A DNA stretch of 64,000 bases from Camellia lanceoleosa (lineage: Eukaryota; Streptophyta; Magnoliopsida; Ericales; Theaceae). Positions 23,755-35,825 of this stretch are shown here, one piece after another. The stretch is from contig CM045763.1 in assembly GCA_025200525.1 (NCBI GenBank), forward strand, positions 153,084,246 through 153,148,245. Reading direction: 5' to 3'. The notes beneath the pieces were generated by a model. That model was not told where the DNA came from. It was given only the letters and a program-made list of their open reading frames with translations, and ran no database searches. Position 1 is the stretch's first letter; each line of letters starts with the position of its first letter. Both the position numbers and the translations under genes were made by a program.

Positions 23755-25052
23755 TCAAAGCTTTAACGACTCGCTGTGTAATTGCCACAAGTGTTCGATA
23801 AGGTCCGATTGGAGATGAGAATGTGTTTGCCTGTCTCTAATGTTGTGATGACATTGAATGAATTCCATAAGTTCAATAGTTCTCTCCTATAACACTGTTA
23901 CATGGGGACTGTCATTGATTTGATCATAATTGAAGTCTTTTACTCCATTGTTATCTTGTTCATCCTCAATGATCATATTATGTAGAATTATGCACGCCTT
24001 CATAATATATTTAAGCATTTTAGTATTCCAAAAACGTGCCAGTCGACACACAATTGCAAATCGTGCTTGAAGCACCCCAAATGCATGCTCTACGTCCTTT
24101 CTTGTCGCCTCTTAAGCTGCAGCAAAAAGTTTTTTCTTATTTCCTTGAGGAGAAGGAATTGTTTTCACAAATGTTGACCATTGTGGATATATACCATTGG
24201 CGAGATAGTATCCCATTGTATATTCATTACCATTGATGGTGTAATTGACTGCAGGAGCACGTCCTTGAGCAAGTTCGGTAAATACAAAAGACCTTTCTAG
24301 CACGTTGATATCATTATGAGACCCAGGTAATTCAAAAAACGCATGCCAAATCCAAAGATCATATGATGCAACAACTTCCAAAATAATTATTGGTTCATGA
24401 ATGTGTCCAGTATACATACCTTTCAACGCAGTCGAACAATTTTTCCATTTCCAATGCATACAATCAATGCTCCTAGCATCCTAGGAAATCCACGACTTTC
24501 ACCAACCACTAGCAGTTTAGCGATGTCATTGCTGTTTGCTAACCTCAAATACTCATTAGAAAAAATATCAACAACTGCTTTAACAAAATATTTTAAGCTT
24601 TCTATTACAGTGCTTTCTCCAATTCTCACATATTCGTTCATAAAATCAGCGGCTACTCCATAAACAAGCATTCTAAGTGCAACAGTTATCTTCTGAAGAG
24701 AAGACAAACTAAGCTTTCCTGCACAATTTCTTTTTTGGAGAAAGTATGGATCGTGTGCTTCTACTACAGCTTGAATTTGAAGAAAAAGTGAACGCTTCAT
24801 CTGAAACCTCCTTCGAAATAGCTCAGGAGGATATGCAGGCGATTCAGTAAAATAGTCAAGAAAAAGCCTTTCATAACCTTGAATATGGTCACGATGAATG
24901 ACTTTACGACCTCGAACAGAACCACGACGTGAGCTTGATCCTATCTCACTATCTAGTAGTTCTTCATCTATAGTAACAGCTTTGAGCATCTTTAAATCAT
25001 CATCAGATTCAGAGAAGTCAGAGTCATTTACAAGCATATCATAAAGAGAATT
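23755..25052 (-). pseudogene. PIF/Harbinger DDE transposase (HARBI1/ALP1-like), broken
   Basis: The N-terminal part reads LYDMLVNDSDFSESDDD and 'YERLFLDYFTESPAYPPELF', then helix-rich sequence to 'GESRGFPRMLG'. A one-base loss near 24475 shifts the frame; the next frame carries MHWKWKNCSTALKG, 'ELPGSHNDINVLERS', GYYLANGIYP and EHAFGVLQARFAI, then RDRQTHSHLQSDLIEHLW. The family's catalytic Asp in L-A-D-G-I-Y-P is Asn here. The first four codons and start lie at 37751-37764, split off by Gypsy2. It would excise and integrate the element at TWA sites in the nucleus; it cannot now. Confidence 0.9.
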
Positions 25053-27178
25053 TGTAATGCCCTCAAAATAAACCCATAAATCATACATTCTTGACATGCT
25101 TAGACATAAGAGAATGAAGCATAATTACATTTCATCAGAGTATTCATTACAAAGGTATTATATGTTGACAACAAAGTAAATGCCCTATAGGCTTACAACT
25201 TTCCAAGTCAACACTTGGTTACAAAAGGAGAGTACTAACTCTACACAAAATAAGCCCTTGGCTTGATATACATGTAATACAACAAAAATAAACAAAAGAG
25301 TCTTCAACTCCCACAGCTATCCGAGCTAAGATCTCAGAGGCGGTATAATACCTGAACTTGAAAATATTGTCCCATATACGGTGAGCCAACGCCCAGTAGA
25401 GATATACTAAACATGATATGAGCAATAACTAAAATATTAACATTTGATAAATGTTTAACTCACATAAATCAATTCATAATCCATTTTAATTACATGACAA
25501 ATGTGTCCATGTTTCATTCCATTTTCCATTTCTTATCCAATTTCTCAATTCATAACTATGGCTCAGAACCTGGCCAAACAATTTAAATGAGATTACATCT
25601 CATATCAACAGTACTTCCATTTCAATTGAGATAACAACTCAAATTAAACACGTCATACTTCACAATAGATATACATAATTGCTGTATCAATCTCAAATAA
25701 AACACTTCCATACTTCATATATGATACACAGATTTGCTGTATCAATACTTCAACAGATACACATATTTGCTGTATCGTTGGAGTCCATCCTCTATTTCCT
25801 CCCAAACAATATTTGGTTTAGGAGTTCATCCCCTATCTTCCCTTAAACCGTGGAGTACATCCCATATCTCCTCCCACACAATACAATGTATATAAACACA
25901 TATCATATACATAATCAATCAATACATAAATTTGATGTATTATTCCAACCGTCATATTCAATGACCTATTCAATTGATTAGTTTTAGTTCGCCTAATCAT
26001 CATGCATTGTCTACAACAATCAAGACTATTCTCCACCGATAGCCCAAAGCAGTTATTTCTAAACAGATAATAAATGCCTCAACAAATATATATTCAACAT
26101 ATTCAAAGTGAGCGATTAATAAATCCAACTCCACCATTCTAACTCATATTATGCCAATTTCATCATTTCCAACTCAATTTCATATTCCCGTAACATTCCT
26201 AAATTAATTATACCAATTAATTTATACAACAACTTAGGGTTTCCTCCCCAATTTCTCAATATTGACCCAAAGGTCCAAATATTGGCATTAAACAACAATA
26301 AACCCATTTAAGGCCCAAAATACAAATGTATCGACCCATATAACAAAGCCCCTCTTTATACATTTTGAAAACCTAACACCCAAAATCACCCAACTTCAAC
26401 ATTAAATCAAAATGACTAAATACTTATGTCAAAGGTTATAAAAATGAGTAGCTATCTTTACCTCAAATTCGGAGCTCAAAGAAAGAAGATGAAGAAATTC
26501 GAAATGCTCCAAACCCCAATATTTTCGGATCAAAATGTAGCCCTCAACGATCTCCACACTTTTTACAAAGGCCTAAGGATAGAAGATCACTCCTACTAGA
26601 TCAAACCCTAGAGAGAAGTTGTGTTTTTAGAGAGAGGGGCTCTCAAATGGGTGTTTTGAAAAGTAAGTGAGAGAAGGAATGTGTGAAAAGTGATTTAAAA
26701 TCACCTAGCTACCAACTGATATACGACTAGTCCGATCGAGCAGAGAATTGGATGCTTGAGCGTCAAGCACAAAAACTGGACCCGCTCGAGCGCAACAATG
26801 CTCGCTCGAGCGTAGATTACACTCCTCTAGTACTTTTACAGACATTGAACACCCGCTCGAGCGCGACCTGCTCGAGCGTGAAGAAATACGCTCGAGTGTG
26901 AAAAACATATCTACAGAAGTTTTGCAGAGGTACAAAATGCTGAAAGTGTGCAAACTTCGCTCGAGCGCACAAGGACCCGCTCGAGCGGATCACCAAAACT
27001 CTTGGCAACAAGAATGGAGACTAAGGCTCAACCAACCTGTAACAAACTTGCCCAACACATCCTAAAACACAAATATAAGGAATTAAAGGATGACAACAAG
27101 ACATATACAACAACCAACTCCACGGAACCTAAGTCCGAAATACTGTTAAACAAAGAAGGAAAAATCGGGATCACTATA
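25053..27178 (-). repeat. Gypsy2 3' LTR
   Basis: Runs TGTAATGCCCTCAAAATAAA...GGGATCACTATA on the + strand. In element orientation the ends are TA...CA, not TG...CA, as in the related solo LTR 1554-16476. It contains degenerate short repeats at 25660-25880 (TTGCTGTATC and 'GGAGTxCATCCxxTAT' units) and the CTCGAGCG array. Confidence 0.88.
26728..26990. repeat. CTCGAGCG array in Gypsy2 3' LTR
   Basis: About eight motifs, mostly CCGCTCGAGCG or TGCTCGAGCG, at spacings of 12-60 bp. The truncated 5' LTR has lost this part, so its partner array is missing. Confidence 0.8.
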
Positions 27179-27198
27179 ACCTTTCCCCCTTAAAGAAT
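27179..27198 (-). promoter_or_regulatory. Gypsy2 polypurine tract
   Basis: The minus strand reads TTCTTTAAGGGGGAAAGGT directly before the LTR. Its core TTTAAGGGGGAAAG is also in the Gypsy1 PPT, showing the two families are related. Confidence 0.8.
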
Positions 27199-27595
27199 TT
27201 CGTCCCCGAAATTAAGTACAAGTTTTTTCAAAAACGTGATTTTCTCAATTCTCAACAGTATTACAACTCAATATTCAACAACCTGACCCACTACTGGTCA
27301 TTCCATCTCTATTCAAGAGGCATTTCACAATATATACTCAATATGCATTATTAACATGTTTTCCCTTGAAATTTACCAATTTCAACACATATTTCACAAT
27401 TCTATATCATATTCGATGTTCATGATATATTTCCATTTCTACAATATATTCAACATATGCAATGTTATACTAAACTTCCATTTCAAGGCAAGTTTCAAAA
27501 CACTTATATAAATCAAAACATATACAATGTTTTACAACTCAAGACATATTTAATGCTCTTAAAGTTCATCAATATTACAAAATCCCAATGCATGG
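27199..27595 (-). other. Gypsy2 spacer between pol and 3' LTR
   Basis: AT-rich and non-coding. No feature recognised. Confidence 0.5.
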
Positions 27596-27840
27596 TTAAA
27601 CATTTACAAACAAGTCCGGATATTTCTCATGGACATCCACCTCACGTTCCCAAGTGGCTTCCTCCACTCTGTGATGTTTCCACAAAACTTTTACTAAGGG
27701 AATGGTCTTGCCTCACAAGATTTGATCCCGTCTATCCAAGACCCGAACCGGTCTTTCCTCATACGAGATATCCTCGTCAACCTCCAAGTCGGTCCAATCC
27801 AGCACATGGGACGGATCCGGCTCCTACTTCCGAAGTATAC
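27596..27840 (-). pseudogene. Gypsy2 pol C-terminus (chromodomain-like), split off
   Basis: The minus strand carries the blocks DPSHVLDWTDLEVDEDISYE, RPVRVLDRR, IPLVKVLWKHH and ATWEREVDVHEKYPDLF, ending at a stop at 27596-27598. Two in-frame stops replace Tyr-like and Arg codons. It continues the integrase fragment at 32467, with solo LTR 27841-32466 between them. The block is a group II chromodomain-like end as in Tekay elements. Confidence 0.85.
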
Positions 27841-30800
27841 TATAGACGTCCCCAAACGTCCGAGGAAAAATCTCGTTTTGTTCATTGGGCTTACTATAGC
27901 TCAGACTCAAATGTCACGGTTCTGAATCTAATCTCGCAAAGTGCAATGCAAGACCGATAAATCACTAAAGAGTTCAAATTCGGCAAATCGTTTTGAAAAA
28001 CTGATTTTTAGAAAGAAGTGCCAAACATGGACTGCTTTGCCAGATACAGAGTCGCCACCTAAATATTTTGTCTTGGGAAATTTAGAAAACCCCTGACTCG
28101 TGCCGAAGGCCATGTGTCTGTCATCACCAAAGTTGCCTCGGCTCGAGAACTTGGATACGATTGGGGAAGGTTATTTCATGAGCACCCTCGCTAGCTCGAT
28201 CAAAGATCGGCCACTACTAAGCATGATATCGAGTTTTTAAAAACACATGTGCTCTTATTCTGGTTTATTAGCCTAGAATTACTACGTGATGTGCACAACA
28301 TACAAGTATAGATTGGATTGCCTAAGTTGGAACAAAGCATTGCATATCCGTTTATTTTGAAAATGAATTGAAGTTTGCTACTCACAAGTAGGCTAAAACA
28401 CGGGTTTCGACGAATTATTTCAACTTAAGCAACCCAACCTTCACCCACAGGCATTCAGGCAGTTATATCACACAAGCATATAGCCTCATGGTAAGCATGC
28501 TATCATGGCAGTCACTCACACACATGCAAGGATGCTAAAGCATAAACACTTACCGAATACTCTGAGCCAAAGAAAGAAGCTAATTAGAAATCATGCATGA
28601 ATCCTAACTATGCTAAGAATGCCTAATGCAACACTTGCAAAAATACAACTACAATAGGCTCGGCTATTCTAAGATGGCATATGAGATGCAACAATCGATA
28701 CATGTATTCAACTTGGAATTGAAATACAATACAGTTAGCATGATACGCCGAGCCTAGTGCATGCAATACAGATGAATGAATGCAAACATGTGAACATATA
28801 GATGCTAATTGAAACATGCCCTAAAACTAACCATCATAAGCTGGTAAATAAAAGGGAGAAAGACATGGGGTTGGAAGACATGCATCACACACACGCACAC
28901 TTATTACAGTATTGCCCTCTCTCGGAGGGTCCAAATAAATAATACAGAATTGAATTAACTAATTATTACACAACACTAGCTAATTAACAAATTAAACTAA
29001 GGAAGGAAATAAATTAGCATGTAAGTTACATGAAATGGATTGCCTCAGCTCTGCCGTGAATGATAAAGGATGCATGCATGCTTGGTCGCCTTGTCGGGAA
29101 ATCCATCGCAATGCCCCGGCTCGCCTTTGTTTGCAATTGATTTCAGAAACTTGCACAAAGCTCCAAGGAGATAAAACTCTACCCTGGGAATCTAGGGGGA
29201 GGCTGCCGACCAGCTATAGGCATTGGAGACCACCTACCAACCACCCTTGGTGGTGAAAACCAGAAAAGGTAGTCGGCTTGCCTGAAAAGCTGGTCAGCCG
29301 ACCAGTTTCTTCTCCTGGTTTCTGCATTTCGTGCAACAAAGGCAAGAGAGAGAGAAAGCAAGGTATTTTCAACATATGTGTGCCTGACTATTCTCCCCAT
29401 CATTGTATAAGCTCTAGGGAGTGTAGTCCTCGATCCTCGTGCCATTAATCATGCATCTCGGTGCATGATGGCCGAGGAGTCGAATTGCACGACTCAATGT
29501 GAAATGAATGCACATGTAAACACCTAAAGCCAACAACTCTATCATTGATAGTCAAGAGTGTCGGTGACCGAGAATCGAGGCACGTTTCGTCACTTTGAGT
29601 ACAAAACGTCCCTTGTTTCCCGTGTTTGGACTAAACCCTACTCCAAACACAATGCAACAAACAATGTATGGACAAATGCAACTCTAGCATACGATCTAAA
29701 TGCGATGCAACTAAGTGATGCGAAGATGCACGGAATGACATGCAAGCATGCAAATGGCATACACAATGCTATGAACTAATCAATGGCATACTCAATGCAC
29801 ATGGATTATATGGCATGCATACATAATGTACTAACATACGCAATGTTATGAACGAGGCATACGCAATGCAATGATCAAACATGCGATAACATGGACTATA
29901 GGGCATACAAAATGCAAGATGGACTTAAACCAAGATGGATGGGCCTCAGCCACACCCAAATCAATGGCCAATATGACGAAAATGAGGCAACAGGGTACAT
30001 GCAAACATGCACAAATGCAAGGGACCAAACCTAAGGAACAAAGTGCAACTCTACCAAAGCATGACAAGGATGAAATATGGCATAAAATGACACATGTTCC
30101 AGCTTTGAAATGACATACAAGATGGTCCCGAATCATGCAAACAACTCACCCGATGCATGTTGGATGACACAATTACCAAAACTAGTGAAGTGCATTACAC
30201 TAGAGGTATGCAAAGCAATGCCCAAATGAACAAACCAACCCCAAATAGTCCCTATGCAGGCCCAAAACAGTGGCAAAATGGACTAAGATGATGGCTTGAA
30301 ATGCACAAAAATGAAGCTCATGCAATGGCCCATAAATGAGGTATACAAGCACAACTCTCAAACGCATTTAAAGAGTGGAAAACATGGGAACATGGCATAA
30401 GTATAAGCTCTGAAATAACATGCCCAATGATACCAAGACATGTAAATAGCTCAAGTTAAGCATGCAAGGGACCTTCAAACTCAAAGCTAGTCAATGCTAT
30501 TACACAACAAGTATGCATGGCAAGCATCATTCAACCAAGGGACCTCAAAACAGAGCTAAGGAAGCCCAAAATATGAACAAAATCAGTTTGGAGCATGACC
30601 AAAATATGCTAGAATAGAGGGCCAAAACAACATGCATTGTGAGCTAGTGAACATGAGTTACACTATAAGCATATGAAGCACGTGAAGGACTACCAAACCA
30701 AGCAAAAATAGAGTCATGGCATGCCAAATGATGGCCAAAAACCCACTGAAACAAGACCAATACATGCAAGAATGACATGCTTCTTTGATAGGCTATGCAA

Positions 30801-32466
30801 GGGGTTGTTCTACACATGCAAGAGGCAAACAAAAGGGGACCAAACCAGCCATGGTCAGAGCCTAGGCAAGTCCTAGAAGTCACCAAAAAGTACCTGAACT
30901 AGGCCTCCAAATGGTATAAACATATGCTCCTTTAGTAGGCCAAAAATGCTAGCAAACAAGACAACAAGAGAGAGGGTCATCCCTCTCTGATTTAGGACCT
31001 CAAAACCACATAACAACCACTGAAAATCCACTGGATTTTAGTGGTTAAAAGGCCAAGCAAGAACTAGCTCAAAGGCTTTATAGCATGGCACAAAACAAGG
31101 CTAAAACAAGCATGCAAGAGGGTAGATGACCTCCAACAGGAAAATGGCCTAAAAAAACATCAAAAGGACCTCAAAACAAGACTTTTTTCAGTTGACAACA
31201 AAGCTCAAATAGGCATGCAAGTTTGGCTAACAGAGTGATCAAGACAAAGCTTTAAAAGAGGGAAAAGAGATTACCGTTGAAGCTCAGCAAAACCAGCAAC
31301 TTCTCTAGCCCAAAAGCAACTCTTCAACCTCTAAAAATACCCTCCAAGAAGCTCAGATCAATGGTGGAGGTGTGTGGCTATGAGGTATGGTGCAATAGGC
31401 CAAGAACAATGCACTTTTTAACCCAAAATGTAGAGATATAGAGAGGGATATATATTTTGTCTTAAATAAATTTTTTGGAACCTAGTTCAAGGAGGGGGAG
31501 GCCCTCTCTTATAGAGGAGCAAAGGTTCAAGTTTCCTCAAGAAGCTAGAGCAAAGGTTCAAGCCTCCTCAAGAAGCTAGAACAAGGGTTCAAATCCTCCA
31601 TACATGTGTATAGAGGATACAGTTTGTGCCTTCCAGTTGGCACAGCTGGCAACAACTCACAGAGACAAAACTAGAGGGAGCAGGCCGACCAGTTAAGTTG
31701 ATCGGCTGACCACTTTCCCTGGTCGGCCGACCAGGGTGAGTGGTCTCCCTCAAGAAAAAGTGGTCGGCATCCCCATTTAATGGTCTCTACATTGAATGCA
31801 AGCTAGTGGTATGGTGGGAGATCAGTAAATGTGGCTCAAAGACCAAGAAGACTAGCTTCCTGACAAGAAAATCGACCGGCGGGAGAAAAGTGGTCTCCAT
31901 GGAGAAAAGGTGGTCTCTCACCCTTGTACCACCTCCCAAACAATGAAAACAAGGTCCATGCCAAAAATGAACCAAGACGGGTGCAAAACGAGGGTTCGGG
32001 GGACAAAACGCACAGCTGGGTGCCCCGAAAACAGGCTGTTAAGCATCGAAAGTGGCATGCGACCACAAAGGTGGTCTCCCGGGCCACAGTGTCCCTCTAG
32101 AGAGAGGAAGCAAGGTGTGTGCCAAAAACTGTGCCAAACGGAGAATGTTATCTGTCCCGAACTGAGGAGCACGGCCGACGGCTCCGAAAACCAAAAACTG
32201 GTCTCCAAACGGGAACAGTGGCCTACGACCACGAAAAGTAGCCTACGACCACTGAGAGATGGTCTACAAGACCTCTCCCTTCCTTCGGGAAGAGAAAACA
32301 GAACCTGGTTCGTAAACCGAGGCAAATCACAAAAAGTTCCGAGGCCCGAAGGCAAGGCTTTCAGCCAAAACTCCGAAACTCTAGAACGAGCACAACATGC
32401 ACCATCATCAAGCGCTCAATCGATGACGTCTGAGTCTTAAGGTCGGTCAAAAATGGGGTGTCTACA
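27841..32466 (-). mobile_element. Solo LTR of a third LTR family, 4.6 kb, inside Gypsy2 pol
   Basis: In element orientation it begins TGTAGACACCCCATTTTTGA (32466 backwards) and ends at 27841 (ACGTCTATA). Target duplications are TATAC (27836-27840) and CATAC (32467-32471), one mismatch. The same family appears as solo LTR 55450-58514, sharing blocks such as 'gatcggc...tacta.gcatgata' and the TGTAGACACCCC end. It is rich in 'catgcaa' words and GGCCGACCAG motifs. It has no coding domains; reading frames at 31910-32440 and 31918-32355 lack any recognisable motif. An LTR of this length is unusual. Confidence 0.82.
31717..31736. repeat. Perfect 20-bp palindrome
   Basis: CCCTGGTCGGCCGACCAGGG is its own reverse complement and follows a decayed copy at 31681-31713. 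Related GCCGACCAG/CTGGTCGGC words occur at 29208-29216 and 29270-29312. In RNA it would form a strong hairpin. Confidence 0.85.
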
Positions 32467-33435
32467 CATACTAACATGAAACACGTCATACACCCCGAAC
32501 AACTACGGCGGTAAAGCTAAACGGTAAGCAACCTCCCCAATCCTCTCAAGGATCTCAAAGGGACCAATAAACCGAGGGAATAATTTTCCACTCTTACCAA
32601 ATCTCATCAAACTCCGCCTAGGTGATATTTTCAAGAAGACATGATCACCCGTCTCAAATGCTAAAGGCCTCCTCTTACAGTCGGCATAACTCTTTTGGTG
32701 ACTCTAGGCTGTAACAAGCCTCCTACGGATAAGCTCAATTTTTTCCATCGTTTCCCTCACCAACTCCGGGCCCAACAAAGGTGCATCACCCACCTCGGCC
32801 CAACAAACTGGAGACCTACAAGGTTGGCCATACAAGGCCTCAAACGGTGCCATACCGATACTCGATTGAAAACTGTTGTTGTAGGAAAACTTCACCAAGG
32901 GCAAGTGCCTCTCCCACGACCCACTAAAGTCAAGAACACAACCTCGAAGCAGATCCTCAAGGATCTGAATAGTACGCTCGGGCTGCCCGTCAGTCTAAGG
33001 ATGATAAGCCGTGCTAAAGGTCAACCTAGTGCCCAAGGCACTCTGCAAACTCTGCCACAACCTAGCAGTAAAACGAGGATCTCTATCAGAGACGATCGAC
33101 ACTGGGACTCCGTGCAACCTCACCATGTCCCGAATATACAAGTCGGCAAGATGATCTATTGAATCTCTTACGTACATAGGGATAAAGTGCCCCGACTTAG
33201 TCAACCGGTCTACAACCACCCAAATAACATCACTACCCCGCTGAGTTCTCGGAAGACCTACAATGAAGTCTTTAATGACATGCTCCCACTTCCACTCGAC
33301 AATAGGCAAGGGTTGTAACAAACTCGCTGGCCTCTGATGCTCGGCCTTCACTTGCTAACAAGTAAGGCATTTCGATACAAAGACTGCCACATCCTTCTTC
33401 ATACCCCGCCACCAAAACTGGCAACTGAAATCACG
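32467..33435 (-). pseudogene. Gypsy2 integrase
   Basis: Blocks in order on the minus strand: WWRGMKKDVAVFVSKCLTC (zinc-binding end), then after a stop [27 protein letters not shown] (Asp 1), [11 protein letters not shown] (Asp 2), 'STAYHP' then a stop, 'SYNNSFQSSIGMAPFEALYG' and GDHVFLKI near 32640. The frame ends at FHVSM, exactly where the solo LTR entered. Stops again fall at expected Gln or Arg codons. Confidence 0.9.
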
Positions 33436-35163
33436 CTACATCTTGGTGCCTCCCGGATGCACCGCAAGGGGTGAATGGTGAAACTCTCGGAGTACGTCCT
33501 TTCGGCAAGACTCCGGCACAAACAAACCGTCTCGGTATCTCACACTCAGGTCGAGATACACAGACAAACCCTTCTCAACCTTCCCACTGGAGATCTTCTC
33601 CAGGAGGGATTCTACCTCAAGGTCACCTCCCTGTGCCTCTAACACTCGAGTCACAAGTGTAGGCTGCGCAACAACAGAAAACAAGGCCGCAGCCTCCACG
33701 GATTCGCCCAGAAACAAATCAAACTCACCAAGTGCACCCAACATCTCCCATTCCCGGATGGCTATACAAGCTACATCACTAATGGATTTCCTACTAAGGG
33801 CATCGGTCACAACATTGGCCTTTCCCGGGTGATAGTACAACTCAAAGTCATAATCCTCTATGAACTCCATCCATCTTCTCTGCCTCAAATTCAAGTCACT
33901 CTGTGTAAACAGATACTTAAAACTCTTATAGTCTGAGAACATCTCGAACCTCTCACCATAAAGGTAGTGTCTCCATATCTTTAGGGCAAAGATCACTGCT
34001 GCTAACTCTAGGTCATGTGTAGGGTAATTCCTCTCATGTGCTTTCAACTGACGTGAGCCATAAGCTACTACTTTTTCCTCTTGCATCAGCACACAACCCA
34101 AACCCTCTCGTGAGGCATCACAATAAACCGCATAACCCAAACCTTTCTCTGGAATAATCAAAATCGGAGCGGTGGTCAATCTAACCTTCAACTCTTGGAA
34201 CGACTTTTCACAAGTCTCACTCCATACAAACTTGACCCCTTTCCGCGTCAATCTAGTCAACGGCGAAGCTAGCCTGGAGAAATCTTTTACAAATCGGCGG
34301 TAATACCCTGCTAATCTTAGAAAACTGCGGATCTCAAAAACACTCTTAGGCTGTGCCCAATCTTGCACTGCCTCAATCTTGGATGTATCAACAGATACCC
34401 CTTCCCCGAAAACTACCTGGCCTAAGAACTTGACCTCTCCTAGCTAGAACTCACACTTCCCAAACTTGGCATACAGCCTATGGGCTCTAAGCAACTCAAG
34501 CACCACTCTTAAGTGTTCCTCGTGCTCCTCCTCTGAAGGCGAATAAATCAGAATGTCGACCACGAAGACGACCACAAAGCGATCTAGGAATTCCCGGAAG
34601 ATTCGGTTCATCAAGTCCATAAACACTTCCAGTTCATTGGAGAGCCCAAAAGGCATCACCAGAAACTCATAGTGGCCATACCACGTACGGAATGCCGTCT
34701 TCGGAATATCCTCCTCCCTGACCTTCAATTGATGGTAACCCGATCTCAAGTCTATTTTAGAGAAACAACGGGACCCTGTCAACTGATCAAACAAATCATC
34801 TATGCAGGGCATAGGGTACTTATTCTTAACCGTAGCCCGATTCAATTTCCGGTAATCAATACAAAATCTCAAGGCACCATCTTTCTTTTTAGCAAAGAGA
34901 GCCGGTGCTTCCCACGGCGAAACACTAGGGCGAATGAAACCCTTATCCAGCAACTCCTGGAGTTGAATCTTCAACTCACTCAACTCGGCTGGGGCAAAAC
35001 GATAAGGTACCATAGAAATTGGCGCCGTGCCGGGCACTAAATCGATTGAGAAATCAATCTCTCGGTAAGGTGGCAAACTAACGAGATCCTCGGGAAAAAC
35101 ATCCGAATACTCACAAACCACTCTCGACAATACAATCTGGGTCTCATCACACTCACCACTCAT
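33436..35163 (-). pseudogene. Gypsy2 reverse transcriptase and RNase H
   Basis: 35163-34444 has [42 protein letters not shown] and the catalytic box [11 protein letters not shown], where the first of the two aspartates is Val. A stop at 34444 follows 'FGKCEF' where Trp is expected. 34368-33436 carries [15 protein letters not shown], then RNase H with [31 protein letters not shown], and the linker [15 protein letters not shown]. The long RNase H to integrase linker is intact. Loss of the catalytic Asp should abolish polymerase activity. Confidence 0.92.
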
Positions 35164-35640
35164 AAAGCTAGCGAGAAGACCACTAAGCTCACTCCGCCCT
35201 CGCGGATCCTACACCGGTGACAACACACTACCAACCCGATCCCCCAAGAAATGGAAACAATCCCCACTCAAGGTACATACTGTGACCCTCTGGCGGTAAC
35301 AATCAATAATGGCTCGGTATGACAATAATCAGTCCATACCCAAAATAACATCAAAACCCGACATAGCCATAACTACAAATGAAAATTGAAGCCGGCGGTC
35401 GGCGACCTCTATATTGCACTCTCTATACCCTTGTTTCAAAACCAATTCCCCCCCAACAGGTGATACTACACAAATAGAAGATGCTAACTGCGCCAACTCC
35501 AGCCCCAAAACAGATGCAAATGCAGTAGATATAAAGGAATGAGATGCACCCGTATCAATTAACACATTGGCAACCGAGTTGCAAAACAAAAATGTACCTC
35601 TTACAATAGATGGAGCTGGTACTAGATCCTACACGGTAAC
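35164..35640 (-). pseudogene. Gypsy2 aspartic protease
   Basis: Contains the retropepsin block VLIDTGASHSFISTAF, with the catalytic DTGA intact, and the 'GFDVILGMD' block, followed by a stop where Trp is expected. The connection to RT (35328-35164) has at least one more stop. Protease would mature the gag-pol polyprotein. Confidence 0.88.
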
Positions 35641-35825
35641 AACATACACACACCCTGAAGGCCCCTGATCTACCTGCTCACCTCTCGGAACAAAAGACTG
35701 CTGCACAAACTAGGACGACGAAGCTCCCTGATTGGCCCTCGAGGCCTGAACTGACTGAAAACTCTGCCTCGACCCAGATGCACCAGATGTGCCACTCAAC
35801 TGTGGGCAAAACCTCTTCAGGTGCC

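Noticed and set aside
27457..27960. A 167-codon + strand frame
   Set aside because: Antisense to the Gypsy2 chromodomain end and crossing the border of a solo LTR; no motif.
31910..32440. Long frames on both strands in the 4.6-kb solo LTR
   Set aside because: Higher GC content removes stops on both strands at once. No domain or conserved residue pattern was recognised and the region is LTR.
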